Of a DNA stretch of 64,000 nt, positions 32,752 through 41,302 are shown in pieces (position 1 is the first letter of the stretch; each line of letters starts with the position of its first letter). The DNA comes from Pseudomonadota bacterium. Lineage in GTDB: Bacteria; Chloroflexota; UBA6077; JAJPHF01. The stretch covers positions 1-64,000 of the forward strand of contig JAJPHF010000083.1 in NCBI GenBank assembly GCA_021325365.1, written 5' to 3'. Below the pieces are notes generated by a model, which had not been told where the DNA came from, did no database searches, and was given only the letters and a program-made list of their open reading frames with translations. The position numbers and the translations under genes were made by a program.

Positions 32752-32780
32752 GTGTATGTTTGGCGAAGCCCAATACACAC
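32752..32780. terminator. Imperfect hairpin between convergent genes
   Basis: A 13-pair stem (two mismatches) closes a GAA loop, with core TTTGGC-GAA-GCCCAA. It lies between the solute-binding gene and the 3' end of the minus-strand secreted protein. Its core matches the perfect palindrome at 11465-11507. Confidence 0.5.
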
Positions 32781-32799
32781 GTTAACCCGGACCGGGCGC

Positions 32800-33894
32800 C
32801 TAGAGCGGGCCGAGGAAGTTCGAGGTGGCGAGCACTTGGCCGTCGGCGCCGCGGGCCCGCACGGCGTACCAGTAGTTCTGGCGCGTGGGCAGCGCGAAGC
32901 TGGTGGCGCCGGCCTGCGCGACGGTGGAGCAGTTGCCGAGCTGGGCCGTGGGGCAGCGCAGCACCTCGTAGCTCACGGCGGCGGGCAGCGCGGACCAGGT
33001 GAGGCTAATCGCCGTGCCCGACATCTGCGCGGTCAGGCGGATCGTGGTCGGGTCCGCGACCGGCTGGCCGGCGTAGCGATTGCACTGGCCGACCGCGTTG
33101 TACTCCAGACACAGCGCCGTCGTCTGCGCGGCCCCGCCCGGCGGCGGGTTGGCGGCAGGCGACGTGCCGAAGACGAGGCACTGGCCGCCCTCGCCATATT
33201 GCGCGCAGGCCGTCGTGACCGTGTAGCTCTGCGTCCAGGCCGTGCAGTCGCCCTGGGCGCTCTGCTCGCTGCACACCATCGCAATGCCGCCGTTGGCCGC
33301 GCTGTAGGCCAGGCAGGCGCCGCTCGGCGCGCGATTGGTGCAGACGCTGGCGCCTGTCACGCCGGGCGGCGCGGCAGGGGCCGGGCGCGGCGCGGCGCGG
33401 GAGGCGGCCGCGGGCGTGCCGGCGGCGGCGCTGGTCACCGTCACGGTGACGGCCGCAGGCGCGGACCAGCCCCCGCTCTCGGGCGCGTCGCTCGCGTGCG
33501 CGTACACCGCGAGCCGGTGATCGCCTGGCGGCAAGCTCACGCGCAGCTCGTAGCCCACGTTCTCCAGGCGCGGGTCGCCCAGCGCCGTCGCCACGTCGGG
33601 CCGCGGCAGGCCGTAGCTTGCCGTCCCGAGGAAGCGCCCGCGGTCGTCGCCCTCGCCGTCGACGTACACGGCCACGGCGTCCACCCCGGCCGCGTCCGAG
33701 GCGGCGCTCGCCCAGCCCCGCACCGTCACCTCCGCCCCAATGGTGCTGCTGTCGGCCGGCGCGTCCAGCACGACCTGCACGGGCGCCTGGGCCGCCGCGG
33801 GCGCCGGCCGCAGCCCGGCGGCCAGCAGCGCCAGCAGCGCAATCAAGCGCGCCAGACGCCATCGAGGGCACGCCTTGCGTCGCAGTTGTCGCAT
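32800..33894 (-). CDS. Secreted Cys-rich protein with Ig-like and fibronectin-III-like parts
   Basis: The protein has 364 residues from ATG 33894, with AGGAG upstream. A signal peptide precedes APAAAQ. Residues about 37-150 look like an Ig/bacterial fibronectin-like domain (VVLDAPADSSTIGAEVTVRGWA). An Ala/Pro linker follows. Then comes a region of about 120 residues with paired Cys in repeats ending CLAY, CLVF and CLEY. The C-terminal 80 residues resemble a fibronectin III domain (ISLTWSALPAAVSYEVLRC). It is probably an extracellular surface or adhesion protein. No enzyme motif is present. Confidence 0.7.
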   Translation of the reverse strand: MRQLRRKACPRWRLARLIALLALLAAGLRPAPAAAQAPVQVVLDAPADSSTIGAEVTVRGWASAASDAAGVDAVAVYVDGEGDDRGRFLGTASYGLPRPDVATALGDPRLENVGYELRVSLPPGDHRLAVYAHASDAPESGGWSAPAAVTVTVTSAAAGTPAAASRAAPRPAPAAPPGVTGASVCTNRAPSGACLAYSAANGGIAMVCSEQSAQGDCTAWTQSYTVTTACAQYGEGGQCLVFGTSPAANPPPGGAAQTTALCLEYNAVGQCNRYAGQPVADPTTIRLTAQMSGTAISLTWSALPAAVSYEVLRCPTAQLGNCSTVAQAGATSFALPTRQNYWYAVRARGADGQVLATSNFLGPL

Positions 33895-33931
33895 GTAGCT
33901 CCTGCCTCGCTCCCTGGCCGCGCGCGGCGGG

Positions 33932-34522
33932 TTAGCGGCCGTCCGCTTCGTCGCGCGCGCGGCGGAGGATGTCCTCGACCACCGCGGTCTTGGCGTCGGC
34001 ATAGTTCTGCACGTATTTCCAGCGCTGCTGGGCCAGGGCGCGCTTAGTGCGCTCGTAGAGGGCGCGGTCGGCCTCCTTGGCGCGCAGCCAGTCCCGAAAG
34101 CGCAGCATGCGGTCGATCTCGGGGCAGCCTGCCGAGAAGACGTGCAGGTTGACCTCGGTGTCCGGCCCCTTGAACAGCCGGTGCTGATAGCAGTCGGGCT
34201 CGCGGATGCGCAGCACGTAGCCGGCGCCCGTCAGAGCCGGGACGAACGCTGGCTCGTCCCCTGAGTCGGCGACCACGAGGAGCAGGTCCAGGATCGGCTT
34301 GGCCGCGAGCCCGGGCACGGCGGTCGAGCCGACGTGCTCGACCCGCAGCGCGCGGTCGCCGAGTAGCCGCTGGATACGATCGGCCTCGCGGCGAAACAGC
34401 GCGGGCCACCGCGGATCGTAGGCGACGAGCCGGATCGGCCCGGTTAGCGCCTGCAGCTCCCCGACCGTCGCCGCTCGCAGCTGCTCCTCGGTCATCGGTG
34501 CGCGCGCCGTGGGCTCTGACAT
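33932..34522 (-). CDS. GrpB family (UPF0157) protein
   Basis: The protein has 196 residues. The signature is VEHVGSTAVPGLAAKPILDLLLVV near residues 62-85, with VNLHVFSAG and FRDWLRAKEADRALYERTKRALA following. The family belongs to the nucleotidyltransferase superfamily (G-S-x2 then D-x-D-like acidic residues), but its biological role is unknown. The start is uncertain: neither ATG 34522 nor ATG 34495 has a clear ribosome site. Confidence 0.88.
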   Translation of the reverse strand: MSEPTARAPMTEEQLRAATVGELQALTGPIRLVAYDPRWPALFRREADRIQRLLGDRALRVEHVGSTAVPGLAAKPILDLLLVVADSGDEPAFVPALTGAGYVLRIREPDCYQHRLFKGPDTEVNLHVFSAGCPEIDRMLRFRDWLRAKEADRALYERTKRALAQQRWKYVQNYADAKTAVVEDILRRARDEADGR

Positions 34523-34618
34523 GGTTTGCCTACTCCGTATGCCGCTCGGCGGCGCTCGCGCGTCTCGTGCCGCGCATCGGCTTCGCTCGCCCGGCCGCTC
34601 GTCGCTGCCTAGCTACCC

Positions 34619-35272
34619 TTACTGCACGCCGCGCGCCCGCGGGCAGCGCGGGGCGCCCGGCGTGCTGGCGGTCCCGTCGAGCCAGCTGAAGGCGGCCCGA
34701 ATGCCCCGCAGGTCGAGGGCGGAGGGGGAGCGGCGGCCGTCGGCAACGGTAGGATACATGAGGTCGTCGGGACTGCGGGCGTGGCCCAAGCCGAGCGCGT
34801 GCCCCAGCTCGTGCGCCGCGACGGTGAACACCGTTGCGTCGGGGAGCGGCGCGCCGTCGGCGTCGAGCACGCTGACCACTACCGGGGCTTGTTGCAGCCA
34901 GCAGCCCGCCGTCTGATAGGCCATGTCGGGGCTCGTGAGCCCGCTCGTCGGCGCGGCCTGGGTGCGCACGGCGATCGGCACGTCGGCGCCCAGGCCGCTC
35001 GCGGGCGCCAGCCGTAGCGTGCCGTAGTGGCCGCCCAGGCGCGCGAGCTGCGCGTTCCACTCGCGCACGGCCGCGCGCACCTGGGCCAGCGCCGCGGGCG
35101 GCACGTCGGCGTCGGCCTGGAGCGAGTAGGTGATCGTCGTGTGGTCCCAGGCGGCGCCGAGCAGCTCCAGCGCGTAGGCGGAGCCCTGGGCCGTGGTCGA
35201 CGGCGCCGGCGCGGCCAGAAGCGCCGCCAGGCCCGCGAGTGCGGCGCCGAGGAGCCGGAGATTGGTGCGCAT
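34619..35272 (-). CDS. Secreted matrixin-type zinc metalloprotease
   Basis: The protein has 217 residues from ATG 35272, behind GAGGACG. A signal peptide (LLGAALAGLAALLAAPA) precedes the mature chain. The catalytic zinc motif HELGHALGLGH is complete, followed by the Met-turn residue in DDLMYP, as in M10 matrixins. The N-terminal part has the expected ITYSLQ and REWNAQLA segments. No propeptide cysteine switch is seen. It is an extracellular protease with unknown substrate. Confidence 0.87.
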   Translation of the reverse strand: MRTNLRLLGAALAGLAALLAAPAPSTTAQGSAYALELLGAAWDHTTITYSLQADADVPPAALAQVRAAVREWNAQLARLGGHYGTLRLAPASGLGADVPIAVRTQAAPTSGLTSPDMAYQTAGCWLQQAPVVVSVLDADGAPLPDATVFTVAAHELGHALGLGHARSPDDLMYPTVADGRRSPSALDLRGIRAAFSWLDGTASTPGAPRCPRARGVQ

Positions 35273-35356
35273 GCTCGTCCTCACGACCGCCCTACCGACG
35301 AAGCGAGTGGCGGTCCCTCTCGCCCCCGATTCCTAGCTCGCACGATTCACCGGCCC

Positions 35357-35429
35357 GGGAGCGCGGCCGTCCCGGCCGCCTCGCCGGGGCAGGCAGCGGC
35401 GGCCGAGCGGGCGAGCCCCCCGCGCTCCC
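35357..35429. repeat. Long-armed inverted repeat in an intergenic gap
   Basis: GGGAGCGCGG pairs with CCGCGCTCCC over a 53-base GC-rich loop. On the minus strand it lies after the methyltransferase gene and before the protease gene, so it may act as a terminator. Confidence 0.4.
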
Positions 35430-35555
35430 AGGCTCCAAGGCCCTTGGCCGAACGGCTTGTCTGGGCACCGGGGGCGTTGCTCTCGCTTATGTTACTGGCC
35501 CAAGCGCGCGCGTTACCAGGAAGCACTGTACGGAGACCGAGCGCCGTGGGCGCTG

Positions 35556-36332
35556 TCAGCGGCGGACGGCGACGAAGCGCAGGCGGCGGTAGTCGGCGAT
35601 CCAGTGGCCGTCGCGGTAGAGCGTCGGGCGGACGAGGGCGCTGACGCGGGCGGCGACGGCATCGCGGCGGTCGGGCGGCACGGCGTCGAGGAAGGGGCCG
35701 CCGAACATGCGGACCCAGTCGGCGGGGCCGTGCGGGCAGTCGTCGAGCGGCGTGGGGCGGTCGAAGAGGTGCATGAACGTCACCTCGAAGCCGGCCTGCT
35801 CCAGCAGCGCCGCGTATTCGGGGATGCTGGGGAAGTACCAGGGGCGGGGCTGCGCGGCGGGCGGCACGCCCTCCTCCACGAGCGCGCGGCCGAGCGCCGC
35901 GACGACGGTGGCCACGTTGCCTCGGCCGCCCATCTCGGCGACGAACCGCCCGCCCGGCACCAGCGCCCGGGCCACGCATGCGGCAACGGCCGCGGGCCGC
36001 GTCATCCAGTGGAGGGCCGCGTTCGAGAAGACAGCGTCGACCGGGGCGTCGAGCGTGAAGTCCTCGCCCCGCCCGACCGCGAAGCGCAGGTGCGGGTAGA
36101 GGGCGCGGGCGCGCTCGATCATGCTGGGCGCGGCGTCGATGCCCATGACCTCGGCGCCGGCCGCGGCGATCTGGGCGGTCAGGTGGCCGGTGCCGCAGCC
36201 GAGGTCGAGCACGCGCAGGCCCGCCTTGGGGGCGAGCAGGTCGAGCACGCTGGCGCCCAGCCGCGTGACGATGCTGACAGTGCGGTCGTACGCCTCGGCA
36301 TCCCAGGCGTTCGCGGCCGGCTCTGGCGTCAT
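35556..36332 (-). CDS. Class I SAM-dependent methyltransferase
   Basis: The protein has 258 residues from ATG 36332, with GGGAGGAG upstream. SAM-binding motif I is VLDLGCGTGHLTAQIA; GIDAAPSMIERAR and FSNAALHWM (a trans-aconitate-methyltransferase-like segment) follow. The C-terminal part (WYFPSIPEYAALLEQAGFEVTFMHLFDRPTPL) also resembles that group. The substrate is unknown. The nearby PQQ-type dehydrogenase is on the other strand. Confidence 0.88.
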   Translation of the reverse strand: MTPEPAANAWDAEAYDRTVSIVTRLGASVLDLLAPKAGLRVLDLGCGTGHLTAQIAAAGAEVMGIDAAPSMIERARALYPHLRFAVGRGEDFTLDAPVDAVFSNAALHWMTRPAAVAACVARALVPGGRFVAEMGGRGNVATVVAALGRALVEEGVPPAAQPRPWYFPSIPEYAALLEQAGFEVTFMHLFDRPTPLDDCPHGPADWVRMFGGPFLDAVPPDRRDAVAARVSALVRPTLYRDGHWIADYRRLRFVAVRR

Positions 36333-36467
36333 GGCGATGCTCCTCCCGCGCCGCGCACGGACGATGGCCAGCCCGGCGCGGTAAGGTGTCCGTTCCAGTA
36401 TCGCCCGCCGGCCCAGGGCCCGGCACCTGATCCCGGCGATCAGTAGAATTGGTGGCTACCTGGCCTT

Positions 36468-36494
36468 TTGCGCCGGGCACGGAATCTGTATAAT
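36468..36494 (+). promoter_or_regulatory. Promoter of the short-ORF unit
   Basis: A perfect TATAAT lies at 36489-36494, with a weaker TTGCGC at 36468-36473 (15-base spacing) or an overlapping TTTTGC at 17. The predicted RNA start is just before the strong Shine-Dalgarno at 36505. Confidence 0.55.
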
Positions 36495-36520
36495 AAACTT
36501 CGGAAAAGGAGGTGATGCCT

Positions 36521-36565
36521 GTGAGTGATAAGCGCACGGGCATCCGGGAGGCCGTGGTCGCCTAG
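36521..36565 (+). CDS. 14-codon leader or small peptide with near-perfect Shine-Dalgarno
   Basis: The start is GTG 36521 and the stop TAG 36563-36565, encoding (M)SDKRTGIREAVVA. AAAGGAGGTGAT (36505-36516) is complementary to the 16S 3' end over 12 bases and has ideal spacing to the GTG; an in-frame ATG at 36515 is too close. A promoter lies just upstream and a classic terminator about 45 bases downstream. This forms a compact unit of about 140 bases ahead of the sugar dehydrogenase. It could be an attenuator leader peptide, a free small protein or a small RNA with a coding part. I do not recognise the peptide. Confidence 0.55.
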   Translation: MSDKRTGIREAVVA

Positions 36566-36607
36566 CCTCGCTAGAGGCCGAAGCGTCCTGGATGTCCTTT
36601 TCTACGG

Positions 36608-36642
36608 AAGGGCCCTCGCTCCAAGCGGGGGCCTTTTCATTT
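36608..36642 (+). terminator. Rho-independent terminator after the short ORF
   Basis: GGCCCTCGCT pairs with AGCGGGGGCC (one G-T), loop CCA, extended by AAG/TTT and followed by TTTTCATTT. This is the clearest textbook terminator in the window. A small GCCTC/GAGGC hairpin at 36565-36578 precedes it. Confidence 0.8.
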
Positions 36643-36693
36643 CTCTCGCGCGCGGCAGGAGGGCCAGGCCCCGGGCGGGCCGGGAGGTGCGCG

Positions 36694-37866
36694 GTGCGAT
36701 GTCGCTGGTGGCTGGCTATGGCGCTGTGCGGGCTGGGCGTGCTGGCCGTGAGTCTGGGGGGCGGGGCCACGGCGGCGCGGGGCGCATGGGGAGCGGCGCG
36801 CGTCGAGGCGCCGGCCGTGCAGACGCCGAATGGAGCGCCCGCGGCGCTGGCCACGCAGACACTGCACGTGGAGACGGTGGCCGAGGGGCTCGCCGTGCCG
36901 TGGGCCTTGGCCTGGGCGCCGGACGGGCGGCTGTTCTTCACCGAGCGGCCGGGGCGCGTGCGGGTGATGGAGCAAGGCGCCGTGCGGCCCGAGCCGGTGG
37001 CCACGCTGCCGGTCAGCCAGAGCACGAGCGAGGGTGGCCTGCTCGGCCTGGCGCTCGCGCCCGACTTCGCGGCCAGCGGCGACTTCTACGTCTACTACAC
37101 CTACGACGCCGCCGACGGGCCGCGCAACCGCGTGAGCCGCCTGCGCCTGGGCGGCGACGGCCAGGCCGACGCCGAGGCGGTCATCCTGGACGGCATTCCG
37201 GGCGGGGGCGTCCACGACGGCGGGCGCATCGCCTTCGGTCCCGACGGCAAGCTGTACGTCGGCACCGGCGACGCGACGCGCCGCAACGAGGCGCAGGACC
37301 CGACGACGCTCAACGGCAAGATCCTGCGCCTGAACCCCGACGGCAGCGTGCCCGACGACAACCCGTTCCCCGGCCTGCTCACGTATTCCTACGGACACCG
37401 CAACGTCGAGGGCTTGGCCTGGCAGCCGGGCACCGGGCAGCTGTACGCGGCCGAGCACGGCCCGACGGGCGAGAACGGCTGGTGCTGCCACGACGAGATC
37501 AACCGCATCGTGCCGGGCGGCAACTACGGCTGGCCCGAGGTGATCGGCATGGCGGGCGACCCGCGCTTCCGCGACCCGGTGGTCGAGAGCGGCGAGGGCG
37601 GCTGGCCGCCGGGCGGGCTGGCGTTCGACCCGGCCGGCAACCTGTGGCTGGCGTCGCTGGCGGGCGGGCAGCTCTGGCGCTTCACGCTGACCGAGGATGG
37701 GGAGGCGGTCGCCGACCGGCAGCAGCTCATCGCGGGCGAGTACGGCCGGCTGCGGGCGCTGGCGCTCGGCCCGGATGGGATGCTGTACGTGGCGACGAGC
37801 AACCGCGACGGCCGCGGCCGCCCGGCGCCCGAGGACGACCGCATCCTGCGGCTGAGCATGGAGTGA
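36694..37866 (+). CDS. PQQ-dependent sugar dehydrogenase family protein (soluble glucose/sorbosone type)
   Basis: The protein has 390 residues from GTG 36694, preceded by GGGAGGTG; earlier in-frame starts lie before the terminator. A signal peptide (WWLAMALCGLGVLAVSLGGG) exports it. The six-blade propeller has PWALAWAPDGRLFFTERPGRVRV, GLLGLALAPDF, HDGGRIAFGPDGKLYVGTGD, SYGHRNVEGLAW and GGNYGWPEV, matching the soluble glucose dehydrogenase family with its catalytic His and PQQ-contacting Arg. It oxidises a sugar in the periplasm or outside. No PQQ biosynthesis genes are in the window. Confidence 0.9.
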   Translation: MRCRWWLAMALCGLGVLAVSLGGGATAARGAWGAARVEAPAVQTPNGAPAALATQTLHVETVAEGLAVPWALAWAPDGRLFFTERPGRVRVMEQGAVRPEPVATLPVSQSTSEGGLLGLALAPDFAASGDFYVYYTYDAADGPRNRVSRLRLGGDGQADAEAVILDGIPGGGVHDGGRIAFGPDGKLYVGTGDATRRNEAQDPTTLNGKILRLNPDGSVPDDNPFPGLLTYSYGHRNVEGLAWQPGTGQLYAAEHGPTGENGWCCHDEINRIVPGGNYGWPEVIGMAGDPRFRDPVVESGEGGWPPGGLAFDPAGNLWLASLAGGQLWRFTLTEDGEAVADRQQLIAGEYGRLRALALGPDGMLYVATSNRDGRGRPAPEDDRILRLSME

Positions 37867-38035
37867 TGGCGCCCGCGGCTTGCGCGGCGCCTCGCCCGCC
37901 CGCGAAGATGGGCATGGCGCGTGGGGCGGCGCGCGGCCCGGCCCGCCCGCCGGACAACAGGGCTGAGGCGACGTGCTGAGGCGGGACGGCGGAACGCTGC
38001 TAGCGGCTGGCCGGCCGCGCCAGACAGGAGGGGTG

Positions 38036-38914
38036 ATGCGACTCGTAACGTTCGACGACTACCGGATCGGCGTGCTCATCGACGATGGCGTGTGCGAGGT
38101 GAGCGAGGTCGTGCCCGGCTGGGAACCGGGCGACCTGTGGGCCATGAACCGCCTCATCGCTCGCTGGGACACCCTGCGATCGCGCGTGGAGGCGACGGCT
38201 GCCGCGGCGACACCCAAGGCGCTCGACGCGGTGCGCTTGCAGGCGCCGAACCCGGCGCCGATGCACCTGTTCGCCGCGCCGGCGAACTTCCGCGCCCACG
38301 TCAACGAGATGGTGCAGCAGTTCGGCGGCGGCGCCGGGGCCAGCGGCGACTCGGCCGACACGCTCGGCTTCTTCCTGAAGGCGACTGGCTCGATCTCAGG
38401 GCCGCAGGACCCCATCGCGCTTCCCGCGCGCGACTTCCCCACGCGCCGCTTCGACCACGAGGGCGAGATCGCCTTCGTCATCGGCCGGCGGGCGCAGGGC
38501 GTGTCGCCCGAGGAGGCGATGAGCTACATCTTCGGCTACACCATCGTGATCGACGCGACGCTGCGCGCGGGCGACGGCCGCCACGAAGAGCGGGTGCAGC
38601 GAAAGTCCTACGCCTCGTTCAGCCCGATGGGACCGTGCATCACGACGGCCGACGAGATCCCCGACTGGCGGCAGTTGCAGGTGAAGCTCTGGCACAACGG
38701 CGAGCAGAAGCAGGACGCCCGCGCGACCGACATGATCGTGGACATCCCGAACCTGCTGTCGCGGGCGTCGCACGTCCTGCCGCTCCAGCCCGGCGACGTC
38801 TATACGACGGGCAGCCCGCCGGGCGTGGGCCGCATCGCCCCCGGCGACACGATCGTCGTGGAGTCGCCCGGCATCGGCCGTATGCAGATCGCCGTGGTCG
38901 AGCGCGACTGGTAG
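38036..38914 (+). CDS. Fumarylacetoacetate hydrolase family protein
   Basis: The protein has 292 residues from ATG 38036, with AGGAGGGG upstream. FAH fold markers: LFAAPANFRAHVNEM, FFLKATGSISGPQDPIALP, the metal-binding FDHEGEIAFVIGR (Glu/Glu) and VIDATLRAG, then KSYASFSPMGPCITTADEIPD and PGDVYTTGSPPGVGR. Members act as fumarylpyruvate or oxaloacetate-type hydrolases or decarboxylases at the end of aromatic-ring degradation, which fits the Rieske oxygenase nearby on the other strand. Confidence 0.92.
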   Translation: MRLVTFDDYRIGVLIDDGVCEVSEVVPGWEPGDLWAMNRLIARWDTLRSRVEATAAAATPKALDAVRLQAPNPAPMHLFAAPANFRAHVNEMVQQFGGGAGASGDSADTLGFFLKATGSISGPQDPIALPARDFPTRRFDHEGEIAFVIGRRAQGVSPEEAMSYIFGYTIVIDATLRAGDGRHEERVQRKSYASFSPMGPCITTADEIPDWRQLQVKLWHNGEQKQDARATDMIVDIPNLLSRASHVLPLQPGDVYTTGSPPGVGRIAPGDTIVVESPGIGRMQIAVVERDW

Positions 38915-38928
38915 CGCGCGGGCGCCCA

Positions 38929-38951
38929 GCCCCGTCCGGCGCTGGCGGGGC
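38929..38951. terminator. Hairpin between convergent genes
   Basis: GCCCCG pairs with CGGGGC around an 11-base loop in the 47-base gap between the FAH-family gene and the MoaD-like gene. It is weak, and there is no T-tract. Confidence 0.4.
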
Positions 38952-38961
38952 GAGCTGACTC

Positions 38962-39204
38962 TCAGCCGCCGCCGGCCGCGCTCACCAGGGCTAGGAGGTC
39001 GCCCGGCGCGAGCCGCCGCGACGCGGGGACGGTCTCGCCGTTGACGGCGCAGGCGCGCACGACGTTCGGCGGGATCCCTAGCTCCGCGGCCACCTGCGCC
39101 GCCGTCGCCCCGTCGGCCGCCTCCCAGGGGAACGGGCCGCTGGGCGGCGCCCCGGCCGGCCGGTAGCGGCCCAGCGCGCCGTAGAGGCGCACGCTGATCT
39201 GCAC
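38962..39204 (-). CDS. MoaD/ThiS-like sulfur carrier protein
   Basis: The protein has 80 residues ending in the required Gly-Gly (AAGGG). The ubiquitin-like pattern is MQISVRLYGALGRYRP at the start, then ACAVNGETVPASRRLAPGDLLALVSA. It follows the AOR gene by 7 bases, so the two are cotranscribed. MoaD-like proteins next to AOR genes supply sulfur for the pterin dithiolene of the tungsten cofactor, which is the likely role. Confidence 0.88.
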   Translation of the reverse strand: MQISVRLYGALGRYRPAGAPPSGPFPWEAADGATAAQVAAELGIPPNVVRACAVNGETVPASRRLAPGDLLALVSAAGGG

Positions 39205-39211
39205 AGCCGGC

Positions 39212-41131
39212 CTACGCTTCTAGCTCGGGGGCGAGGGTGTCGGCCAGCCAGTCCAGTCCGACGCGCCGCAGCGTGGCTGCGGTGGGATTGCCCGTCGCCG
39301 GGTCCCAGCCGGCCAGGCGGTAGTAGGCGTCCTTGGCGCGCTCCAGCTCGGCCGGCGGCACGGCCACGCCGTCCGAGGGGCCGCCGACGCGGGGCTCGGC
39401 CAGGCGCCGCGGCAGCGTGTCGTGCGAGCGGTCGAAGCCCTCGCGCTGGTTGAAGGCGCGCATCATGTGGATGCGGCGCTCGGCGGCCAGCAGCAGCTCG
39501 TCGAGCGTGACGTCCCAGCCCGTCACGGCGCGCACCATGCGCGCGAAGTGCTCCGGCCCGTACAGCTGCCAGGCGGGGCCCCAGTCGAACTGGCACAGGT
39601 TTAGCGTGTCGGCCAGGCTGAACACCTTCTGCGTCGTCCAGGCGAACCGCACCTTCTCGTCGTCCAGCACGTCCATCGCCTCGGGCCGCGTGAGGCCCAG
39701 GTGCGCCAGACGCTGCTGGTCCTCGGCGGGCGCGTCCGGGGCATAGGAGGGGTCGTGCTCGCTCGACTGGTGGTCCGGCCCGAACGGGTTGACGGCGTAG
39801 ATGAGCGCCAGCGAGCGCTTGACCTCGGGCATGTGCGCCGGCAGCTCGGCGCCCTTCACCGCGACGAGGAAGGCGTCGGTGCCGCGCCCGATCCGCGCCG
39901 CCGCCGCGGCCGACCCGTCGGCCAGCACCGCCCCGAAGTCGCGTCGCTCGGCCATCTGCTCGAGCAGGGTGAGCATGGCCGCGGCATCGCCGAAGCGCGG
40001 CTCCAGCCCGCCCGTGTCGGCCGGGGTCAGCAGGCCGTGCTCGAAGCATTCCATCGCCCAGGCGATGGTCGCCCCGCTGCCGATGGTGTCCATGCCGTGC
40101 CGGTTGCACAGCTCGTTGCCCTTGGCGATCGCCGCCAGGTCGCCGATGCCACAGTAGGCGCCGAGCGCCGCGATCGTCTCGTACTCCGGGCCGCCGAAGC
40201 GCGGCGCAACGCGGTACGGTCCCTCGGCGATCTCGACGACGCGCTTGCAGCGGGTCACGCAGGCGTAGCAGGTGTCGCGCGACTTGAGCAGCGTCGCCGT
40301 CATGGTCTCGCCCGCGATCTCCTCGAAGCGCTCGAAGACGCCGCTGCGCCAGTTGCGGGTGGGGAGCCCGCCGGTGAGCTGCTGGTAGGGCACGCAGCCG
40401 GCGGTGCCGTTCACGTGCAGGTCCTCCACCGAGGGGTTGGCGCGCAGGTTCTTCGCGCCCCAGGCGTGTAGCTCTTGCAGCGCCTTGCGGTCGAAGACGG
40501 CCGGCGGCTGGGTGCCGCGCACGGCGATGGCTTTCAGGCGCTTGGCGCCCATGACCGCGCCCAGCCCCGTGCGGCCGAAGGCGCGGCTGGCCATGTGCAT
40601 GATGTTCGCCAGGGCGTTGCGGTTCTCGCCCGCCCGGCCGATCGCCGCGCAGCGGGCCTTCGGCTCCGCCAGCTCGGCGCGGATCGCGTCTTCCGTCGTG
40701 GCGGTGTCGGCGCCCCATAGATGATCAGCGGGCCGTAGCTCGACCGCGCCGTCCTTGATCCAGAGGTAGACGGGCGTGGCGGCGGCGCCGCGGATGACGA
40801 GCGCGTCGAAGCCGGCCGCCTTCAGCTCGGCGGGGAAGAAGCCCCCGACCTGCGAGTCGCCGATCGCCCCGGTGAGCGGCGAGCGCGCGTTGGCCGTGCA
40901 GCGCGACTGCCCCGAGAACGCGGCGCCGGTGACGACGCCCAGCGAGAAGACGAGCACGTTCTCGGGCGCGAGCGCCGGCGTGCCGGGCGGCATCTCGCGC
41001 AGCAGGTAGTACAGGCCCAGGCCGCTGCCGCCGAGGTAGGTGCGGTAGAGCGCCTCCGGCGGCTCCTCGACGGTCCAGGCGGCGCGCGTCAGATCGACGT
41101 GCAGGACCTTGCCCAGGAAGCCGTATGGCAT
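39212..41131 (-). CDS. Aldehyde:ferredoxin oxidoreductase (AOR) family protein
   Basis: The protein has 639 residues from ATG 41131 (MPYGFLGKVLHVDLT, the usual N-terminus); an in-frame ATG at 41152 has no better site. The tungstopterin domain covers residues 1-210 (YLGGSGLGLYYLL, GRAGENRNALANIMHMASRAFGRTGLGAVMGAKRLKAI in two parts). The [4Fe-4S] ligands are Cys288, Cys291 and Cys295 (DTCYACVTRC), plus a distal Cys in NLCQFDW. It oxidises aldehydes or reduces acids with ferredoxin, and is oxygen-sensitive in known cases. Finding it next to an O2-using Rieske oxygenase is unusual. Confidence 0.93.
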   Translation of the reverse strand: MPYGFLGKVLHVDLTRAAWTVEEPPEALYRTYLGGSGLGLYYLLREMPPGTPALAPENVLVFSLGVVTGAAFSGQSRCTANARSPLTGAIGDSQVGGFFPAELKAAGFDALVIRGAAATPVYLWIKDGAVELRPADHLWGADTATTEDAIRAELAEPKARCAAIGRAGENRNALANIMHMASRAFGRTGLGAVMGAKRLKAIAVRGTQPPAVFDRKALQELHAWGAKNLRANPSVEDLHVNGTAGCVPYQQLTGGLPTRNWRSGVFERFEEIAGETMTATLLKSRDTCYACVTRCKRVVEIAEGPYRVAPRFGGPEYETIAALGAYCGIGDLAAIAKGNELCNRHGMDTIGSGATIAWAMECFEHGLLTPADTGGLEPRFGDAAAMLTLLEQMAERRDFGAVLADGSAAAAARIGRGTDAFLVAVKGAELPAHMPEVKRSLALIYAVNPFGPDHQSSEHDPSYAPDAPAEDQQRLAHLGLTRPEAMDVLDDEKVRFAWTTQKVFSLADTLNLCQFDWGPAWQLYGPEHFARMVRAVTGWDVTLDELLLAAERRIHMMRAFNQREGFDRSHDTLPRRLAEPRVGGPSDGVAVPPAELERAKDAYYRLAGWDPATGNPTAATLRRVGLDWLADTLAPELEA

Positions 41132-41190
41132 CTGTGCCTCGCTATTCACCATGAGAGGAAGAGGGGAAGCTGGGGGGACACCCCCCAAGC

Positions 41191-41294
41191 CCCCCGGCAG
41201 GGGAGCGCCCCTGCACCCCCGGAGAGAGGACGAGGAGAGGGAGCAGGCCCCCGGCAGGGGGCGCCCCTGCACCCCCGAGGACGAGGAGAGGGGG
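41191..41294. repeat. Two imperfect 50-bp direct repeats
   Basis: A unit beginning CCCCCGGCAGGGG and ending ACGAGGAGAGGG occurs at 41191-41241 and 41248-41294, upstream of AOR and downstream of the Rieske gene. A related CCCCCCGG...GGGGAGCGCCCC stretch lies at about 63053-63075. Confidence 0.6.
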
Positions 41295-41302
41295 CCTACT
41301 CA

